A stretch of DNA of 64,000 nt from DATFQE01 sp963733845 (lineage in GTDB: Bacteria > Actinomycetota > Thermoleophilia > Gaiellales > Gaiellaceae): NCBI GenBank assembly GCA_963733845.1, contig CAVTEM010000012.1, positions 1-64,000 on the forward strand. Direction: 5' to 3'. The first letter of the stretch is position 1, and the number at the start of each line of letters is the position of its first letter. Under the pieces are notes generated by a model. That model was not told the DNA's origin and made no database searches. It worked only from the letters and a program-made list of their open reading frames with translations. Below are positions 43,887 through 53,255 of the stretch, piece by piece. Made by a program: the position numbers and the translations under genes.

Positions 43887-44498
43887 TCAAGCGACGGCAC
43901 GCGAAGCCGGCAGGCAGATCTCGCCTTCCAGCCAGGCGCCGACGAACACGCGCGCGACCACCGGATCGAACTGGCCGCCGGCGCAGCGCTCCACCTCCGC
44001 GATCGCGACCTCCGCCGCGAGCGCCCGCCGGTACGGACGGTCCGAGGTCATCGCGTCGAACGCGTCGACCACCGCGAGCACGCGGGCGCCCAGCGGGATG
44101 TCGGTGCCGGCGCGGCCGGTCGGGTAGCCGTCGCCGTCCCAGCGCTCGTGGTGGAAGAGCACGTACGGCAGGGCGGCCCGCACCGTTGCGATCGGCGCCA
44201 GCAGCCGGGCCCCTGCGCACGGGTGCTCGCGGATGCGGGCCAGCTCGGCTGCGGTGAGCGCCGTCCGCTTCAACAGCACGCGCTGCGGGACGGCCAGCTT
44301 GCCCAGGTCGTGGAGCTTGCCGCCGAGCCTCAGCGCGTCGAGCTCGCGACAGCCGAGCCGCCGCGCCACGATCTCGGCCAGCGCCGCCACACGTGACGCA
44401 TGTCCGGTCGCATCGGGGTCCTGCGCGTCGAGCGCACGGGTCAGGGCATCGAGAAGCGGCACGAGGGGGACCGACTCGTTCGACCGCCAAGGGCGCAT
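43887..44498 (-). CDS. HD-GYP domain phosphodiesterase-type protein
   Basis: 203 residues, almost only the HD-GYP domain: GHASRVAALAEIVARRLG, KLHDLGKLAVP (the HD pair), EHPCAGARLL, LPYVLFHHERWDGDGYPTG (HHE and the GYP motif) and AVVDAFDAMTSDRPYR. Such domains hydrolyse cyclic di-GMP or related dinucleotides. No N-terminal sensor is fused. It is divergent from pntA with 33 bases between starts and converges on cysA. Confidence 0.9.
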   Translation of the reverse strand: MRPWRSNESVPLVPLLDALTRALDAQDPDATGHASRVAALAEIVARRLGCRELDALRLGGKLHDLGKLAVPQRVLLKRTALTAAELARIREHPCAGARLLAPIATVRAALPYVLFHHERWDGDGYPTGRAGTDIPLGARVLAVVDAFDAMTSDRPYRRALAAEVAIAEVERCAGGQFDPVVARVFVGAWLEGEICLPASRAVA

Positions 44499-44531
44499 CC
44501 CTGCCCGGGTCGGGCTTTAGAGTTGGGTGCG

Positions 44532-45623
44532 GTGAAGGTCGGCGTCCCGAAGGAGAGCGCGCCCGGCGAACGGCGCGTGGCGCTCGTGCCGGAGTCGGTC
44601 GGCCGCCTTGCCGCAGCGGGCAGCGAGGTGACGGTCGAGACGGGCGCGGGCGCAGCGGCAGGCTTCACCGACGACGCCTACCGCGAGGCAGGCGCCAGGG
44701 TCGCGGACGACTCGTACGCCGACGCGGCACTGGTCGCGCGGGTACGCAAGCCCGGCAAGGACGAGCTCGAGCGGTTGGCCGAAGGCGTCGTGCTCGTCGG
44801 CTTCCTGGAGCCGCTCAGCGACGCCGAGGGCGTGGCGCGGCTCGCCGAGCGCGGCGTGGTCGCGTTCGCGATGGAGTCGATCCCCAGGATCTCGAGGGCG
44901 CAGTCGATGGACGCGCTCTCGTCGCAGGCGACCGTTGCGGGCTACAAGGCCGCGCTGATCGGCGCCGAGCGCCTGCCGAGGTTCTTTCCGCTCCTGATGA
45001 CGGCCGCAGGGACCGTGGCGCCGGCGAAGGTGCTGGTGGTCGGCGCCGGGGTGGCCGGACTGCAGGCGATCGCGACCGCTCGCCGGCTGGGCGCGGTCGT
45101 GTCCGGCTTCGACGTCCGGCCCGTTGTCCGCGAGCAGGTCGAGAGCCTGGGCGCAGCCTTTCTCGACCTGGGAATCGGCGGTGAGGAGACGGAGGGCGGC
45201 TACGCGCGCGAGCTCACTGACGAGGACCAGCGCGCCCAGCAGGAGGCGCTAGAGCAACGGCTGCCCGAGTACGACGTCGTGATCACGACCGCGCTCGTAC
45301 CCGGACGGCCCGCTCCGCGGCTGATCCCCGCCGCCGCCGTGGCGGCGATGAGGCCGGGCTCCGTGATCGTCGACCTCGCGGCGGAAGCCGGCGGAAACTG
45401 CGAACTGACCGAGCCCGGCCAGGAGGTCGTGCGCGAGGGCGTCACGATCGTGGGGCAGACGAACCTGCCGAGCACGATGGCGAACCACGCGAGCCAGCTC
45501 TACTCGCGCAACCTGACCGCGCTCTTGCTCCACCTCGCTCCGGAAGGCGAGCTGACGCTCGACTTCGCGGACGAGATCACCGCCGGCGCGTGCGTGACCC
45601 GGCGCGAGGAGGTGGCGGCATAG
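44532..45623 (+). CDS. pntA: proton-translocating NAD(P) transhydrogenase, soluble alpha-1 subunit
   Basis: 363 residues: N-terminus VKVGVPKESAPGERRVALVPES, RAQSMDALSSQATVAGYKA, the NAD loop VVGAGVAGLQAIATARRLGA with the acidic FDVRP, and TNLPSTMANHASQLYSRNL near the end. This dI domain binds NAD(H) and works with the two following genes to reduce NADP+ at the expense of the proton gradient. GTG 44532 gives the standard N-terminus. The separate alpha-1/alpha-2/beta layout is common in actinobacteria. Confidence 0.95.
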   Translation: MKVGVPKESAPGERRVALVPESVGRLAAAGSEVTVETGAGAAAGFTDDAYREAGARVADDSYADAALVARVRKPGKDELERLAEGVVLVGFLEPLSDAEGVARLAERGVVAFAMESIPRISRAQSMDALSSQATVAGYKAALIGAERLPRFFPLLMTAAGTVAPAKVLVVGAGVAGLQAIATARRLGAVVSGFDVRPVVREQVESLGAAFLDLGIGGEETEGGYARELTDEDQRAQQEALEQRLPEYDVVITTALVPGRPAPRLIPAAAVAAMRPGSVIVDLAAEAGGNCELTEPGQEVVREGVTIVGQTNLPSTMANHASQLYSRNLTALLLHLAPEGELTLDFADEITAGACVTRREEVAA

Positions 45624-45931
45624 AGACCGCACAGTTCATCACCGAGCTGACGATCCTCGTGCTCGCGATCTTCCTCGGCTTCGAGGTGATCTCGAAGGTG
45701 CCGACGATGCTGCACACGCCGCTGATGTCGGGCACCAACGCCATTCACGGGATCGTGATCGTGGGTGCGATCCTCGTCGCGGGCCGACCGGATGCAGACA
45801 CGTTCACGAAGGTGGTCGGCTTCTTCGCCGTCGCGCTCGCGACCGCCAACGTGGTCGGCGGCTTCGTGGTGACCGACCGCATGCTGGAGATGTTCAAGGG
45901 CAGAGGAGCCGGTGGGCGAGAACGCCAGTAA
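45590..45931 (+). CDS. NAD(P) transhydrogenase, membrane alpha-2 subunit
   Basis: 113 residues with three or four membrane segments: TELTILVLAIFLGFEVISKV, the conserved PTMLHTPLMSGTNAIHGIVIVGAI (in two pieces), and VVGFFAVALATANVVGGFVVTDRML. It forms part of the proton channel with PntB. GTG 45590 is the only obvious start in frame and overlaps pntA by 34 bases; an ATA codon at 45620 next to the pntA stop is where the family homology begins, so the true start is uncertain. It overlaps pntB by 20 bases. Confidence 0.85.
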   Translation: MRDPARGGGGIETAQFITELTILVLAIFLGFEVISKVPTMLHTPLMSGTNAIHGIVIVGAILVAGRPDADTFTKVVGFFAVALATANVVGGFVVTDRMLEMFKGRGAGGRERQ

Positions 45932-47303
45932 CCTCCTCTACCTCGTCACGATCGTGACGTTCATCCTCGCGCTGAAGTTCCTCTCCTCTCCGCGGCGCGC
46001 GCGGCTCGGCAACCAGCTCGGAGCGGCCGGGATGGCCCTCGCGATCGTGGTCACCCTCGCTCATGAAGGGCTCGAGGGCTACGGCCTGATGGCGATCGCG
46101 ATGGCGATCGGCGCCGTCGTCGGCTTGGTCGGCGCGCGCCGCGTGAAGATGACCGCGATGCCGCAGATGGTGGCGCTGTTCAACGGCGTCGGCGGCGGCG
46201 CGGCAGCGCTCGTCGCGCTCGCGGAGTTCCACAACCTGACGCCCGAGCCGGGCCGGATCGGTAGCGACGAGACGGTCGCGATCCTGCTCTCCGCGCTGAT
46301 CGGATCGGTGTCGTTCGCCGGAAGCCTCGTCGCCTTCGGGAAGCTCCAGGACCTCGTCAGCGGACAGCCGATCGTCTACCCCGGCCAGAAAGTCGTGAAC
46401 GGTCTCCTGCTCGCGCTCACGGTCGGCGCCGGCGCGACGATCGTCTTCGGCCCGCAAGAACCATGGCTGCTCGCGGTCGTGCTCGCGGGCGCGCTCCTGT
46501 TCGGCGTGCTGTTCGTGCTCCCGATCGGCGGTGCGGACATGCCGGTCGTGATCTCGCTGCTGAACGCCTTCACGGGCCTGGCGGCGGCGGCGACCGGCTT
46601 CGTGCTCCACTCGAACGTCCTGATCGTGAGCGGGATGCTCGTGGGTGCCTCCGGAACGCTGCTCACGATCCTCATGGGCCGGGCGATGAACCGCTCGATC
46701 GCGAACGTCCTCTTCGGCGCCTTCGGCCAGGTGACGCCGGCGGCCGCCGGCGCGGACGCGAGCGACGGGCGCTCTGTGCGCTCGACGACGGCGGAGGACG
46801 TCGCGGTGATGCTCGCGTACGCGCGCCGGGTCGTGTTCGTGCCCGGATACGGGCTCGCGGTCGCGCAGGCACAGCACGACGTGCGGGCGCTGGCCGACCT
46901 GCTCGAGGAGCGGGGCGTCGACGTCAAGTACGGCATCCACCCCGTCGCCGGCCGGATGCCAGGACACATGAACGTCCTCCTCGCCGAGGCGAATGTGCCC
47001 TACGAGCAGCTCTACGAGATGGAGCGGATCAACTCGGAGCTACCGCAGACCGACGTCGCCGTGATCCTCGGCGCCAACGACGTCGTCAACCCGGCAGCCA
47101 GAAGCGACGCGGCGAGCCCGATCTACGGCATGCCGATCATCGACGTCGACAAGGCCGGCACCGTCGTGGTCGTAAAGCGCTCGATGAGCCCGGGCTTCGC
47201 CGGGATCGACAACCCGCTCTTCTACGACGAGAAGACGGCGATGCTGTTCGCCGACGCGAAGCAGGCGCTCGAGAACGTGATCGCCTCGGTCAAGGAGGCC
47301 TAG
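45912..47303 (+). CDS. pntB: NAD(P) transhydrogenase beta subunit
   Basis: 463 residues: eight or nine membrane segments (residues ~6-255, including MPQMVALFNGVGGGAAALVAL and GGADMPVVISLLNAFTGLAAAATGF in pieces), then the NADP-binding dIII domain (VFVPGYGLAVAQAQHDV, GIHPVAGRMPGHMNVLLAEA, VILGANDVVNPAA, VVKRSMSPGFAGIDN). Couples hydride transfer to proton flow, supplying NADPH to pathways such as thioredoxin. GTG 45912 is the start. Confidence 0.95.
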   Translation: MGENASNLLYLVTIVTFILALKFLSSPRRARLGNQLGAAGMALAIVVTLAHEGLEGYGLMAIAMAIGAVVGLVGARRVKMTAMPQMVALFNGVGGGAAALVALAEFHNLTPEPGRIGSDETVAILLSALIGSVSFAGSLVAFGKLQDLVSGQPIVYPGQKVVNGLLLALTVGAGATIVFGPQEPWLLAVVLAGALLFGVLFVLPIGGADMPVVISLLNAFTGLAAAATGFVLHSNVLIVSGMLVGASGTLLTILMGRAMNRSIANVLFGAFGQVTPAAAGADASDGRSVRSTTAEDVAVMLAYARRVVFVPGYGLAVAQAQHDVRALADLLEERGVDVKYGIHPVAGRMPGHMNVLLAEANVPYEQLYEMERINSELPQTDVAVILGANDVVNPAARSDAASPIYGMPIIDVDKAGTVVVVKRSMSPGFAGIDNPLFYDEKTAMLFADAKQALENVIASVKEA

Positions 47304-47305
47304 CC

Positions 47306-48244
47306 GTGCAGGTGCCGCTCTTCGCGGGCCGCGACGTCGAGGCGGCGGTCACGCCCGAGGCCGCGCTCGAGGCCGTGCGCAAGGCGTTCGTCTCGTACGC
47401 CAGGGGCGAGTGGACAATGCCGCCGAAGGTCTACGTGCCGGCGTACCCGGCCGGCGACTTCCGCGCGATGCCCGCGCTCGGGAGCGGCCACGCGCTGTTG
47501 AAATGGGTGACCTCTTTCCCGGGCAACCCGGAGCAGGGCCTGCCGACCGTCAGCGGCGTGGTGCTGCTCTCCGATGCCTCGAACGGCATGCTGCGGGCCG
47601 CACTCGACGCGGGCGCGGTCACGGCACTGCGGACCGGCGCAGCCGCGGTGCTGGCCGCGGAGACGCTCGGCCGGCCCGGGGCCGCCTCGGCCGCCGTGAT
47701 CGGAGCAGGCGTCAACGGCCGGGCGACCGCGCGGACGTTCCTGGCTCGGGGCTACGAGACGATGGTGTGGGACGTGGACGCCTCGCGCGCACAGGCGGCC
47801 GCGACGGAGCTCGGCGCCGTCGTCGCCGCGAGCCGCGAGGAAGCCCTCGCTGCCGACCTCGTGGCGACTGTCACGCCCGGCCACGAGCTCGTCTACGGCC
47901 CGGGCTCGCTGCGACCCGGGCAGCACGTGAGCCTGATGGGAGCCGACGGGCCGGGCAAGGCGGAGATCGCGGTGGAGGAGCTGGCGCGGACGCGTGTCTT
48001 CGCCGACGACTGGGAACAGGCGAGCCACAACGGGGAGCTCGTCCACGCCGTCGAGGCCGGCGCGCTGAGTCGCGAGGACGTCACCGTGCTCGGGTCGGTT
48101 CTGGCCGGCGACGCCGGCGGACGGGTCGACGACGACGAGATCACGACCTTCGACTCGACCGGGCTCGCGATCCAGGACCTCGCGATCGCGCTCGCCGCGA
48201 TGGATCGCGCTTCGGAGCTCGAGCTGCCGACGCTGTCGCTCTAG
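47306..48244 (+). CDS. ornithine cyclodeaminase/mu-crystallin family oxidoreductase
   Basis: 312 residues. TPEAALEAVRKAFVSYARGEWTMPPKVYV (in pieces), FRAMPALGSGHALLKWVTSFPGN, GAVTALRTGAAAVLAAETL, the NAD(P) loop VIGAGVNGRATARTFLARG, and DDWEQASHNGEL are typical of the family (ornithine cyclodeaminases, alanine/ketimine reductases). The substrate is unknown. GTG 47306 lies two bases after the pntB stop, so it is probably expressed with the transhydrogenase. The last bases overlap the convergent 2'-5' RNA ligase gene. Confidence 0.85.
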   Translation: MQVPLFAGRDVEAAVTPEAALEAVRKAFVSYARGEWTMPPKVYVPAYPAGDFRAMPALGSGHALLKWVTSFPGNPEQGLPTVSGVVLLSDASNGMLRAALDAGAVTALRTGAAAVLAAETLGRPGAASAAVIGAGVNGRATARTFLARGYETMVWDVDASRAQAAATELGAVVAASREEALAADLVATVTPGHELVYGPGSLRPGQHVSLMGADGPGKAEIAVEELARTRVFADDWEQASHNGELVHAVEAGALSREDVTVLGSVLAGDAGGRVDDDEITTFDSTGLAIQDLAIALAAMDRASELELPTLSL

Positions 48245-48747
48245 CCGGCGAGAGAGAAGCGCGCGCGAGTCTGCCACTGGCCGTCCTCGCCCTCTTCGAG
48301 CAGGACGACTTCCCGCACCTCCGCAGCGATCGGGAGCGACGGCGAGAGCGCGGCCTCCACCTCGTCGTGGAGCGCCGCATCGCCCACCGCGACCGTCAGG
48401 TGCGGGATCACCTCGTCGTGCGCGCCCTCGTACGGGAGGTACGCGGGATATCGGTCGACGATGAGCTCGGTCAGCCGCCTGAAGGGCTCTGGCGGATCCG
48501 GCGCGAGCCAGACGACCTCCGGGAAACGGGCGACACGCGAGAACTGGACGGAGAACGGCACCTGAGCGGCGAAGAGAGCCTCGAGCTCCGCGAGGAGAAC
48601 GTCGTCGAGCTGCGCTGCCGGTACGAACGGGAAGAGCAGCGTCACGTGCGCCGGGACCCCGAGCGAGGCGTTGTCATAGCGCAGCCGCCAGTCGCCGACC
48701 AGCGGCTCGACCTCCGGCACGGCGACGATCAGCGCGCTCCGAGGCAC
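48241..48747 (-). CDS. 2'-5' RNA ligase superfamily protein
   Basis: 168 residues with two HxT motifs: H34-V-T36 in VPAHVTLLFPF and H116-L-T118 in VIPHLTVAVG, the catalytic pair of the 2H phosphoesterase/2'-5' RNA ligase superfamily. It could open cyclic phosphates or act on RNA ends; the activity cannot be deduced. GTG 48747 overlaps the stop of the upstream small ORF by one base (TAGTG). Confidence 0.8.
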   Translation of the reverse strand: MPRSALIVAVPEVEPLVGDWRLRYDNASLGVPAHVTLLFPFVPAAQLDDVLLAELEALFAAQVPFSVQFSRVARFPEVVWLAPDPPEPFRRLTELIVDRYPAYLPYEGAHDEVIPHLTVAVGDAALHDEVEAALSPSLPIAAEVREVVLLEEGEDGQWQTRARFSLAG

Positions 48748-48905
48748 TAGGCGAACCGAGCAGGGTCAAGCTGGTCGAGCACCGGCGCATGCTCGCCGAG
48801 GATCGCCCAGACGCCGCCGCCGATGATGATGACGTCGGCACGACCGTCCCAGGCGGGCCGCGGCAGCGACTCGACCGAATCCTCGAGCCTGAAGGAGTCC
48901 GCCAC
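48747..48905 (-). CDS. 52-residue hypothetical protein coupled to the 2'-5' RNA ligase-like gene
   Basis: GTG 48905 lies 9 bases after the dprA stop (48915) and its TAG overlaps the next GTG. The sequence starts MADSFRLEDSVESLPRPAWD, contains VIIIGGGVWAIL and ends QLDPARFA. The glycine-rich segment resembles the start of a Rossmann fold but nothing follows, so it is either a small stand-alone protein or a remnant. No family recognised. Confidence 0.5.
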   Translation of the reverse strand: MADSFRLEDSVESLPRPAWDGRADVIIIGGGVWAILGEHAPVLDQLDPARFA

Positions 48906-48914
48906 GGGGCGATG

Positions 48915-49900
48915 CTAGCCAGAGGCACGAAACACCCCTCCCTCCTGCTGCGCCGCACCGACGAGCTCGAGCTCTGTGAGGGCGGCGGCCAGCTCGGCCG
49001 CTCCGAGCCCGGTCGCGCGCTGCAACTCGTCGGCGCCGGAGGCGAACTCGCGCAGGCGCTCGAGCACCCGCGCCGCTTCCGGGCCGAGTTCCGGCACCGA
49101 CGCCGCCGCAGGTTCGACGCCGAGCGCGTCGAGGACGTCCTGCGGCGAGGTGTACGGCGTCGCGCCCAGGCCCAGAAGGGCGTTCGTCCCTGCCGAGAGC
49201 GTCGAGGTGATCTCGCCGGGTACGGCGAAGACCTCGCGCCCTTGCTCGAGCGCGAAGTCTGCCGTGATCAGGGCGCCACTCCGCTCACGTGCCTCGACCA
49301 CGACAGTGGCGCGAGCCAGCCCGGCGACGACCCGGTTGCGCGCGGGGAAGCGCCACGGAGCCGGCTCGACGCCCGGTGCGTACTCCGACACGATCAGCCC
49401 GCGCTCGCCGATGCGGGCCGCCAGCTCGCGATGGGAGGCCGGATAGTCGCGGTCGACGCCGCAGCCGAGCACTGCGACCGTGACGCCGCCCGCCTCGAGG
49501 GCACCGCGGTGTGCCTCGCCGTCAATCCCGCGGGCGAGGCCGCTGATCACGACGAGGCCCGCCGCCGCCAACTCCCGCCCGCACGTCCGGGCGACCTGCG
49601 AGCCGTAGGGCGAGCACGAGCGGGCTCCGACGATGGCGACTGCCGTGCTGAGAGAGCAGCTCAGCAGTGCCGGCACCGCGCAGGAACAGTCCGGGCGGCG
49701 GATCGTGGATCGCGGCCAGAAGGGACGGAAAGCCGGGCTCCGACCGACCGATCCAGCGGAGCCCGCAGCGCCTGCAGTCCGGCGACGAAGCGCGCCTGGT
49801 CGAACGAGCGCAGGAAGGACCGCCAGCGCCGGTCGCGAGGCGTTCCCACCACATGCGCGCCGGTATCCGCCGCGAAAGCGGCGAGGGCCAGCTCGCTCAT
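48915..49900 (-). CDS. dprA: DNA-processing protein DprA (two frame breaks)
   Basis: ATG 49900 overlaps the comM stop by ATGA and gives MSELALAAFAADTGAHVVG; breaks near 49760 and 49650 join IGRSEPGFPSLLAAIHDPPPGLFLRG to the main domain: VAIVGARSCSPYGSQVARTCG, VISGLARGIDGEAHRGALEAGG (in pieces), VLGCGVDRDYPASHREL, FPARNRVVAGLARATVVVEA and SGALITADFALEQGREVFAVPG. The C-terminus has a winged-helix DML1-like domain. DprA loads RecA on incoming single-stranded DNA during transformation. The comM-dprA pair is the usual order. Confidence 0.85.
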
Positions 49901-51366
49901 GCCGCCACCAGCTCCCGGGGCGCACGGTAGGCCAGGGCTTCCGCCATGTGCTCCGGGGCGACGCCGTCCGCACCGGCGAGCGCCGCGATCGTGCGGGCGA
50001 CGCGGGCGACCCGCGAGCGACCGCGGCCGGAGAGCGGCAAACGTTCGACCGCGCGATCGAGGAGCGCCGACGCCTCCGGGGTGCGGCCGAGACCGCCGCC
50101 TCCCTCGACGCACGCCCGCGCCGAGACCACCCTCGCTTGAACGGCGTCCGAGCCCTCGCCGGCGGCGCCGGCGAGCTCGGCCGCCCGCGCACGCGGCACC
50201 GCGATCACGAGGTCGAAGCGGTCGAGCAGCGCCCGCGAGAGCTTGTCGCGGAAGGAGGCGAGCCGCTGAGGCGAGCAGGAGCATTCGGCGGCCGGGTCGC
50301 CACGCGCGCCACACGGGCACATGTTCATGGTCGCGACCAGCTGAAACCGGGCCGGGAACACCGCTCGACCCTCGACTCGGGCCACGCTGACGACTCCGTC
50401 CTCCAGCGGCTGGCGGAGCGCCTCGAGCGCGGGGCGGGCGAACTCGACGAGCTCGTCCAGAAACAGCACCCCGCAATGTGCGAGCGTCGCCTCGCCCGGC
50501 CGGAGCCCCGAGCCGCCGCCTCCGACGATCGCGGGCGCCGATGCGCTGTGGTGCGGGGCGCGAAACGGCCGCACCGTCACCACCGGATGCCCGGACGGCA
50601 GCAGCCCGGCGACGGAGTGGATACGCGTGACCTCGAGCATCTCCTCGTCCGTGAGCGGCGGGAGGATGCCCGGGAGGCGGCGGGCCAGCATCGTCTTGCC
50701 GGTTCCGGGCGGCCCCGCGAGCAGGAGGTTGTGCGCGCCTGCGGCCGCCAGCTCGAGAGCACGCCGAGCGCGTTCCTGGCCGCGGACGTCCGCGAGGTCG
50801 GGCTGCGGCGGGGGAGGCAGGCCGTTCGCCGCGACGACGCTGGGGAGCTCGAGCTCGCCGCGGAGGTACGCGACGGCGTCGGCGAGGTGGCGCACGGGGA
50901 CCGGCTCGATTCCGGCGAGGGCGGCCTCGGCCGCGGTCTCCGCCGCGCAGACGATCCTGTCGAATCCGGCCTTCTTCGCTCCCTCGGCCGCCACCAGCAG
51001 GCCGCCGACAGGCCGGACGCGGCCGTCCAGCGCGAGCTCCCCGACCGAGGCATGCTCCTCGAGCCTCGGGATCGGAATCTGATGTGACGCCGCGAGCACG
51101 GCCAGCGCGATCGGGAGATCGAAGCCTGAACCCTCCTTCTTGAGCGCGGCGGGCGCGAGGTTGACGGTGATCCGGCGCCGGCCGCCGGGCCACTCGAGCT
51201 CGGCCGAGATGATCCCGCTCTTGACCCGCTCCTTCGCCTCCTGGCAAGCACGGTCGGCCAGGCCGACGATGGCGAAGCCGGGAACGCCGCTTTGGAGGTG
51301 CGCCTCCACCTCGACCCGGCGGGCATCTAGTCCCACAAGCGCATGTGTGACGGTTCGCGCGAGCAC
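49897..51366 (-). CDS. comM: YifB-family Mg-chelatase-like AAA+ ATPase (ComM)
   Basis: 489 residues: N-terminal ChlI-type domain (GLDARRVEVEAHLQSGVPGF in part, GRVRPVGGLLVAAEGAKKAG), Walker A AGPPGTGKTMLARRLPGILPP (in part), PFRAPHHSASAPAIVGGG, Walker B GVLFLDELVEF, MNMCPCGARGD and the C-terminal lid RSRVARVARTIAALAG. ComM is a helicase promoting branch migration during natural transformation. It overlaps dprA by four bases, so the two are coupled. Confidence 0.95.
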   Translation of the reverse strand: MLARTVTHALVGLDARRVEVEAHLQSGVPGFAIVGLADRACQEAKERVKSGIISAELEWPGGRRRITVNLAPAALKKEGSGFDLPIALAVLAASHQIPIPRLEEHASVGELALDGRVRPVGGLLVAAEGAKKAGFDRIVCAAETAAEAALAGIEPVPVRHLADAVAYLRGELELPSVVAANGLPPPPQPDLADVRGQERARRALELAAAGAHNLLLAGPPGTGKTMLARRLPGILPPLTDEEMLEVTRIHSVAGLLPSGHPVVTVRPFRAPHHSASAPAIVGGGGSGLRPGEATLAHCGVLFLDELVEFARPALEALRQPLEDGVVSVARVEGRAVFPARFQLVATMNMCPCGARGDPAAECSCSPQRLASFRDKLSRALLDRFDLVIAVPRARAAELAGAAGEGSDAVQARVVSARACVEGGGGLGRTPEASALLDRAVERLPLSGRGRSRVARVARTIAALAGADGVAPEHMAEALAYRAPRELVAA

Positions 51367-51478
51367 GATCCGACGCTAGTGGCGAGCGGCGCATACCAGT
51401 GTCAGGGCATCGTGCCGACTCCGTGCCAGGTCATCCACAAGCAGCCGGAATCGAGGCGGAAGCGGGTGGGCGCGCCGG

Positions 51479-52399
51479 TCAGGCCGCTCGCCAGAGCGCG
51501 TCGTCGCCGAGCGGGACGCGAACCGCCTGTCCGTCAGCGACGAGCTCGAGCAGGCTCTCCTCCGCCGCGGCACGGTCGGGAACGTCGTTGCCGCGCACGC
51601 GCAGCTCCGCAACCTCCTGGGTCGTGAGGCCGTCGGGGAACTCCTCCAACAACGGAGCCGGACTGTCGGGGGCAGCACGGCGAGCGAGGGTCGGGTCGAG
51701 GTTGACCACGAGCAGGTCGTAGGCCTCGACGGGCTGCCAGCCTCCGGCGACGAGTTGCCGGCCGTCGCGCTCGAAGATGATCGAAGGAGCGGTGAAGCGC
51801 ACCGGCCCATCCGTTTGCGCGGTCTTGCCCTGCAGCTCGGCGGCCGAGCCCGCAGCCGCACGCGCCTCGGCCCGGTCACGCTCGTAAGCATCCGTCACAG
51901 CCGGGTCGTCGAGCAGCGAGACGATCGCATCGGCGTCCACGCCCTCGACACCGGCGAGGACCGCGGCGATGGCCTGCTCGTCCTCGAGCAGGAGCGGACT
52001 CGTGAAGTTCGCGAGCTGCAGCGCGCGAAAGACGCGCCACTCGCTCCCGGGGTCGAGCAGACGCGCCGCCACGACCGCGCGGCACGCGCGCGCGGTCGCG
52101 CTCACACGCGCCTTCGGTGAGGGCGAAAAGGGCATCCCGAAGCGACGAAACCGAGCCTGGCCGAGCGCGCTCCGAAGCGGCGTGTAGCCACGCGCGACGT
52201 ACTGCTCGGCCGACTCCGTCAACCCGATCAATACGAGCCGCCAATCGAGCTGCGCCCCGTAACGCCACTCGAGCACCCGAAACGCCGGGTTCGCCGAGTA
52301 CGCCCATGGACAGCCGGGATCGTTGTGCAGCACCGTCGTGACAACCGGCTTGAGATCCGAACGGCTCGCCGCGGTATCGGTGAGCGTTGTCGCGGACAT
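51479..52399 (-). CDS. DsbA-fold (FrnE/HCCA isomerase-like) protein
   Basis: 306 residues. The thioredoxin-fold strand LHNDPGCPWAYSANPAFRVLEW has a single cysteine C30 (CPWA, no second cysteine), then a helical insertion typical of DsbA/2-hydroxychromene-2-carboxylate isomerase relatives (FRALQLANFTSPLLLEDEQAI in pieces) and TAPSIIFERDGRQLVAGGWQPVEAYD near the end, followed by ~70 further residues. Likely glutathione- or thiol-linked chemistry; substrate unknown. ATG 52399 has a strong AAGGAGGT site, so the longer open frame to 52510 is not used. Confidence 0.75.
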   Translation of the reverse strand: MSATTLTDTAASRSDLKPVVTTVLHNDPGCPWAYSANPAFRVLEWRYGAQLDWRLVLIGLTESAEQYVARGYTPLRSALGQARFRRFGMPFSPSPKARVSATARACRAVVAARLLDPGSEWRVFRALQLANFTSPLLLEDEQAIAAVLAGVEGVDADAIVSLLDDPAVTDAYERDRAEARAAAGSAAELQGKTAQTDGPVRFTAPSIIFERDGRQLVAGGWQPVEAYDLLVVNLDPTLARRAAPDSPAPLLEEFPDGLTTQEVAELRVRGNDVPDRAAAEESLLELVADGQAVRVPLGDDALWRAA

Positions 52400-52725
52400 G
52401 AGACCTCCTTCGCAGCCCAGATGCCCCGCGCAACCGAAGGCCGCGGGCAACGGCATTCTCTCCAAACGGGCCACGCACGTGAGCCAATGCGCCGCCGACG
52501 TCTTCCTCACGAGTCGGCTCGCAAGCAGTGCCGCATCCCGAAGCTGGGCGGCCTGCTGTGCCGAACGTGCGCCGAGACGCGACCTTCACTTTCGGCGACG
52601 AGCCGTGCATACTCGTGGGCGAGGAGCCTGCGCCACGACGCTGCGGCAAGCGCGCCTTCCGGTGCGTCGCGTCGTGGCGAGGGCTCCCTATCGCGTCTTC
52701 GGTCTCGGCGCGCCAGACTCCCCGC
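52400..52725. other. intergenic region between divergent genes
   Basis: 326 bases between the DsbA-fold gene and the NUDIX gene. A plus-strand frame open from 52528 could extend the NUDIX protein by 66 residues, but that part has no family resemblance. No clear promoter boxes, RNA or repeat are visible. Confidence 0.4.
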
Positions 52726-53242
52726 GTGCAGCCGTGGGACAAGCTCGCCGAGGAGACCGTCTACTCCCGCTACCGCCGGGTCGTGAGCAAGCGCTTCCGG
52801 CTGCCGGGCGGCGAGGTCGTCGACTACGAGATCAAAGACGAGGACGACATGGTGGCCGTGCTCGCGCTGACGGACGAGCGCCAGGTCGTGCTCGTCCGCC
52901 AGTTCCGGCCGGGGCCGGAGGCCGTCTTGCTCGAGCTACCGGCGGGAGTGGTCGAGGCCGGCGAGGAGCCCGCCGACACGGCCGCCGCCGAGCTGCTCGA
53001 GGAGACGGGTTACGCGGGCCGCATCGAGCCGGCGGGAGTGATGCTGGAGGAGGGTTACTCGAACCGGACGAAGTTCGTCTTCGTCGCGCACGGCTGCACC
53101 CGCCAGGGCCGAGCCCGAGGATCCTCGCCTGACGGAGCCGGTTCTCCTCTCGCTCGCAGACTTCCGCAGCCATCTGCGGGGCGGCAGGATGGCCGACGTC
53201 GACGCGGGCTATCTGGCTCTCGACCATCTCGGGTTGCTCTGA
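52726..53242 (+). CDS. NUDIX hydrolase, ADP-ribose pyrophosphatase type (one frame break)
   Basis: About 172 residues joined. The N-terminus WDKLAEETVYSRYRRVVSKRF and VVRQFRPG-like VLVRQFRPGPEAVLLELPAG lead into the NUDIX box GVVEAGEEPADTAAAELLEE-TGY, complete with the metal-binding glutamates. Near 53105 one base must change to read EPEDPRLTEPVLLSLADFRSHL and ALDHLGLL, ending at TGA 53240-53242. Such enzymes hydrolyse ADP-ribose or related nucleoside diphosphate sugars. The aminopeptidase gene starts 13 bases later. Confidence 0.85.
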
Positions 53243-53255
53243 TATACGTTCGTCT

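Noticed and set aside
46463..47305. upstream part of the frame ending at 48244
   Set aside because: It is an out-of-frame reading of pntB; the cyclodeaminase-like gene starts at GTG 47306.
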